DNA of 57,298 nucleotides, from assembly GCA_009786025.1 (NCBI GenBank), contig WQUA01000011.1, forward strand, positions 1-57,298, read 5' to 3'. Positions 54,166-57,298 of this stretch are shown here, in pieces. Source of the DNA: Pseudomonadota bacterium (GTDB taxonomy: Bacteria; Pseudomonadota; Gammaproteobacteria; Burkholderiales; Casimicrobiaceae). The notes beneath the pieces are model-generated. The model made no database searches. It was given only the letters and a program-made list of their open reading frames with translations, and had not been told where the DNA came from. The position numbers and the translations under genes are program-made. The stretch's first letter is position 1, and each line of letters starts with the position of its first letter.

Positions 54166-56715
54166 ATGGCATCAGAACAAGCAGCAAGGAGTGGACGGCC
54201 GCTTACCCCCCCCCCATATGATGTACGCATGCCGGCGCGTCCTCTAGGACGCTCTTTTACCAAGCACTCCTCTCTCAAGTCTTTTTCCCTGCGGCATTTC
54301 CTGCTTGCGCTGATTGCTGCGCTGGTGTTTATGCCGGGGCTGGCGTGGGCGCAAAGCACCGTCAACATCTATACCGTTGCTAACGGCGATTCCGGCACGG
54401 GTTGGTCGTTCGCGAGCGGCGTACTCACTGTCACCGGCGATGTGACGATTACCGGCATTGGTATTTGCTGCACCAGCAATCGCATCGTGGTCGCCGCAGC
54501 GGGCGGGCCAAAGAACATCACACTGGGCAGTGGCGTCAATATCGACACCAGCGGCAGCGGAAGCAGCATCGCTTTCGATATGACAGGCGCCACGGTCCAC
54601 CTGACGCTGGTCGGAACCAACACGCTCAAAAGCGCTTCGGGCCGGGCTGGCCTGCAAGCACCGGCTGGCGCAACGCTGACGATTGGCGGCGCGGGTAAAC
54701 TCACCGCCACCGGCAGCGGCAACGGCGCGGGCATCGGCGGCGGCAATAACCAAGCGGGCGGCAACATAACTATCAATAGCGGCGAGGTCGAGGCTAATGG
54801 CGGCGGAATCGCGGCAGGCATTGGCGGCGGCTATCAAGGCAGTGGCGGCAACATCACCATTAACGGTGGCACGGTCACGGCCAAGGGAGGCACTAATCCT
54901 TACTTCGCTGGCGCGGGCATCGGCAACGGCGGCGCCAACACCAGTGACGGCTTCATCACCATCACCGGCGGCACAGTCACGGCCATCGGCGGTAATGCCA
55001 GCGCAGCCTCCTCTGGCGCTGCGGGCATCGGCTGCGGTAGTAGCGATTACGGCGACCTCGTTATCGTCATAAGTGGTGGCGCAGTTGAGGCTAATGGAGG
55101 TAGCCGCAGCGGCCCAGGCATCGGAAGCGGAAGCAGCGGCACTGCTGGCAGCAGCATCACCATTACCGGTGACGCCACGGTGAACGCCAAGGGTGGCGAT
55201 GCTGGTGCTGGCAACCCCAGCTCCGGCGGCGGTGCGGGCATAGGCACTAGCGGTGCCATTGGCTCAGAATTCTTTCCAGTAGGCACAATAACAATCGACA
55301 CCACCGGCACGGTCACGGCCATCGGCGGCAGCAGCGGCTGGGGCGGCGCAGCCGCTCCTATCGGTCAGGGCGGAATTAATAACGGCGGCGATGGCTCTGG
55401 TATCAGCCCCATTGCGGCCCCGGCGGACAAAACAGTCGCCGCAGGCGGTAACACCTCATTCAACGTAACCGTGACGACTGCGGGACCGCTCACGCCGACA
55501 CTCGCCTACCAATGGCAGGTTTCCACCAACGGCGGCGCAAATTGGTCGAACGCGACGAATGGGACAGGGGTAGCGGGCGCAACGACTGCCACCTTGAACC
55601 TGACCAGCGTGACTGCCGGCATGAATGACAACCTGTACCGCTGCGCGGTAACGGTTTCCGGCATGGATGTAGATTCTTCCATCGTTTACACCACCCATTC
55701 CGGGCTGCTGACAGTAACAGGGGCGACCACCTACAACATCGGATTTACGACCAATGGCATCGCGGCCAGCGGCATCACGGCGACAGGCACGATCAGTCCG
55801 GCCAGCCCGCAAGCGGCGGGCACAGCGATAACGGTAACGGTGACGCTCACCGGCACAGCGGCGGCGGCAGGAACGCATACGGTGGGGCTGACCAGCGCCA
55901 CCCTAGGCGCTGCCGGGATTACCGCTCCCGCCAACGTAACCAAGGTGGTGACAACAGGGCAGGCGATGACAGCGGCCGACACATTCGCGTTTACTTTCAC
56001 CATGCCCGCAGGCAATGTGACTGATCTGGTGGTGACGCATACGTTCAGCGCCGCGTCCGTCGCACCTACGATCACCAGCACCAATAATGCCTCCTTTACC
56101 GAAGGTGTCGGTGGATCTTTCAACGTAACCGCGACAGGCAGTGGCACGGTCACTTACTCGCTGACTGGTACCGTGCCAACCGGGTGCAGTATCAACAACA
56201 CGACAGGAGTTATTACCGTGGCGGCATCGGTAACGGCAAATGTTTATTTGTTCACCGTCGTCGCCAGCAATGGGACTTCACCTGACGCGATGCAGCCATT
56301 CACGTTGACGATCAATGCGGCGAGCGCCACTGCCCCGACGATCACAACGCCCGGCGGCGCGTTGATGAGCGGCACCAGTGGATCCCCGTACAGCACAACG
56401 CTGACCGCAACCAACAACCCGACGAACTGGTCTGTTGCTCCCGGTTCGCTACCGCCAGGGCTTTCGCTGTCGAACAGCGGCATGATTTCCGGTACGCCGG
56501 GGGCGGTAGCAACAGCCACCACGTACAACTTCACGATCATCGCCAGCAATGCTGCGGGAGATTCTGCACCGGTTTCTTACAACATCACAATAAGCCCTCT
56601 GGGTGGACATAATTTCCCTGCGCAGAGTATTCCGACGCTCAATCCGGTTATGCGGGTATTGCTGATTGTTGCGTTGGCCGGGCTGACGCTTCAACAAAGG
56701 CGACGCCGCGTGTAA
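54166..56715 (+). CDS. large exported Gly-rich repeat protein with Ig-like domains and IPTL-CTERM sorting signal
   Basis: A probable surface protein of 849 residues. The start at 54166 is set by GGAAAGGAAA 4-5 bases upstream; a second ATG at 54229 also leaves the signal peptide intact. The signal is long: a basic region, then FLLALIAALVFMPGLAWA cut before QSTVN. Residues about 185-412 hold about six repeats of the form GGxITIxGGTVTAxGG...GAGIGxG, a likely beta-helical or carbohydrate-binding-like fold. An Ig-like domain (about 415-515) follows, then a beta-rich region and two putative-Ig repeats starting APTIT. The end has IPTL (822-825), a hydrophobic helix (MRVLLIVALAGLTL) and QQRRRRV, the layout of IPTL-CTERM sorting signals processed by exosortase H. 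The usual W-G after IPTL is missing. Confidence 0.85.
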   Translation: MASEQAARSGRPLTPPPYDVRMPARPLGRSFTKHSSLKSFSLRHFLLALIAALVFMPGLAWAQSTVNIYTVANGDSGTGWSFASGVLTVTGDVTITGIGICCTSNRIVVAAAGGPKNITLGSGVNIDTSGSGSSIAFDMTGATVHLTLVGTNTLKSASGRAGLQAPAGATLTIGGAGKLTATGSGNGAGIGGGNNQAGGNITINSGEVEANGGGIAAGIGGGYQGSGGNITINGGTVTAKGGTNPYFAGAGIGNGGANTSDGFITITGGTVTAIGGNASAASSGAAGIGCGSSDYGDLVIVISGGAVEANGGSRSGPGIGSGSSGTAGSSITITGDATVNAKGGDAGAGNPSSGGGAGIGTSGAIGSEFFPVGTITIDTTGTVTAIGGSSGWGGAAAPIGQGGINNGGDGSGISPIAAPADKTVAAGGNTSFNVTVTTAGPLTPTLAYQWQVSTNGGANWSNATNGTGVAGATTATLNLTSVTAGMNDNLYRCAVTVSGMDVDSSIVYTTHSGLLTVTGATTYNIGFTTNGIAASGITATGTISPASPQAAGTAITVTVTLTGTAAAAGTHTVGLTSATLGAAGITAPANVTKVVTTGQAMTAADTFAFTFTMPAGNVTDLVVTHTFSAASVAPTITSTNNASFTEGVGGSFNVTATGSGTVTYSLTGTVPTGCSINNTTGVITVAASVTANVYLFTVVASNGTSPDAMQPFTLTINAASATAPTITTPGGALMSGTSGSPYSTTLTATNNPTNWSVAPGSLPPGLSLSNSGMISGTPGAVATATTYNFTIIASNAAGDSAPVSYNITISPLGGHNFPAQSIPTLNPVMRVLLIVALAGLTLQQRRRRV
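54206..54215. repeat. homopolymeric C10 tract in the 5' coding region
   Basis: Ten consecutive C (codons 14-17, Thr-Pro-Pro-Pro) just after the start of the secreted repeat protein and before its signal-peptide core. Tracts of this length are prone to slippage. Confidence 0.9.
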
Positions 56716-56744
56716 CGCCGGTTGATAAAAATAATTCGTCGCAG

Positions 56745-56776
56745 ACCCACGGCCCTTCATGGGCAGTGGGTTTTTT
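56745..56776 (+). terminator. intrinsic terminator of the secreted repeat protein gene
   Basis: Stem ACCCAC-GGCCC / GGGCA-GTGGGT with loop TTCAT and following TTTTTT. Confidence 0.9.
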
Positions 56777-57202
56777 GGGTACGGCGAACAGGTTACGGGA
56801 GAGCGCAGCGAATCCCAACAAGCAGAACCTCCTCCCCATTCTGATGCCGTCCTGTCATCAGCGCTTGGAAATATCGGGCATAATACATCTGCTTAATTTA
56901 TCGCTGCTTTTCACGTTTTATTCTTTCGATATAAGAATAAATTTTACTTTTTGACAAAATCGGTCAAGTATTTGCTAAGATTGTTACGTCATATAGGCGT
57001 TGCGTTTGAGTAGTTTGCGTAAATTTTTAGACGAGACGGCGAGCTGCAAGCATCACCAGCGACGCGGCAAAGCGAAGCCGACAAACATAATTATTTACAC
57101 AACTCGCGATAACACCGAGACCGAACGGCCTGGCGATAAAGGGGTGGTCGCCACGAACCGTACTCTGCCGTTTTTCGATTTGATTCTTCGCAGGAGTGCA
57201 TC
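56777..57202. other. intergenic region with long leader of the next gene
   Basis: After the terminator there is a degenerate GC part to about 56870, then an AT-rich promoter area to 56985, then about 220 bases of more GC-rich sequence before the ATG at 57203. The leader includes hairpins CGGC-AAAGCGAA-GCCG (about 57064-57079) and TGGCGA...TCGCCA (about 57132-57154). No gene is seen. Confidence 0.5.
56951..56981 (+). promoter_or_regulatory. candidate sigma-70 promoter for the exported-protein gene
   Basis: TTGACA (56951-56956) and TAAGAT (56976-56981) with TGC directly before the -10, giving an extended -10 element. The spacing of 19 is long, but the consensus -35 and TG compensate. Confidence 0.5.
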
Positions 57203-57298
57203 ATGATTCGTCGCTTGGGAATTCTTTGTGTCTGTTTGTTGGCTTTGCTCTCGACCAACCTGCCGGCGCTGACGATTGATACCACCAACCGCACCGAA
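57203..57298 (+). CDS. exported protein, N-terminal fragment
   Basis: The first 32 codons of a gene running off the window. The translation MIRRLGILCVCLLALLSTNL then PALTIDTTNRTE is a Sec-type signal peptide with likely cleavage after PAL or nearby. CAGGAG lies 6 bases upstream of the ATG. Too short to assign a family. Confidence 0.7.
   Translation, partial: MIRRLGILCVCLLALLSTNLPALTIDTTNRTE

Noticed and set aside
56985-57202. c-di-GMP riboswitch in the leader
   Set aside because: Only scattered short strings resemble the aptamer and their order and pairing do not match; kept only as an unassigned structured leader.

Overview
This is a chromosomal segment of a GC-rich (estimated by eye at 55-60 %) Gram-negative bacterium. 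Betaproteobacteria is the best fit, and Rhodocyclales-like is my guess rather than a demonstrated placement. The supporting signs are a tyrS / M23 peptidase / anmK cluster, a surE-pcm-nlpD cluster, a tRNA-Ala with encoded CCA, a split tetraheme flavocytochrome, an IPTL-CTERM-type surface protein, and intergenic regions packed with short dispersed repeats. There is no rRNA, CRISPR array, prophage or intact insertion sequence.

Layout. 1-3.4 kb: end of a TauE/SafE permease, mnmH (tRNA selenouridine), and ribD-ribE (riboflavin). 3.4-9.4 kb: a complete peptide-type ABC importer on the minus strand (binding protein, two permeases, fused double ATPase). 9.5-17.8 kb: alkA-like glycosylase, NlpC/P60 lipoprotein, sodC, an FAH-family enzyme, surE-pcm-nlpD, creD and recX. 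17.9-24.4 kb: nikR, ahpD/ahpC, prmB, def, tRNA-Ala(CGC), a RidA protein and recG. 24.4-29.7 kb: a repeat-rich gap with a possible small RNA, guaC with a membrane metallophosphoesterase, and the flavocytochrome pair. 30-36.8 kb: esterase, MFS transporter, GST, a ferric-reductase-like flavocytochrome, ttcA, a solitary ParA and an AT-richer lipoprotein gene. 36.9-43.6 kb: a TetR regulator with a clear palindromic operator, followed by a full RND efflux system (adaptor, pump, outer-membrane factor). 43.7-53.9 kb: tadA, ldcA, GST, a hemolysin-III family protein, a Zn-binding/membrane/TPR-like protein convergent with a rhomboid-TPR protein, anmK, M23 peptidase and tyrS. 54-57.3 kb: a large secreted repeat protein with a C-terminal sorting signal, then the start of another exported protein.

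Two themes recur. First, cell-wall turnover and recycling (NlpC/P60, NlpD, LdcA, AnmK, M23) and peroxide/superoxide/electrophile defence (SodC, AhpC/D, two GSTs). Second, at least nine families of short repeats fill the intergenic spaces. In several places they have entered coding sequence: the linker of the fused ABC ATPase, the C-termini of TadA and AnmK, and possibly the N-terminus of RecG. The observations I consider most worth checking are the repeat-derived ABC linker, the C10 tract near the start of the IPTL-CTERM protein, the split flavocytochrome of unknown acceptor, the paired structured repeat near 24.5/27.5 kb, and the Zn-TPR/rhomboid-TPR pair.
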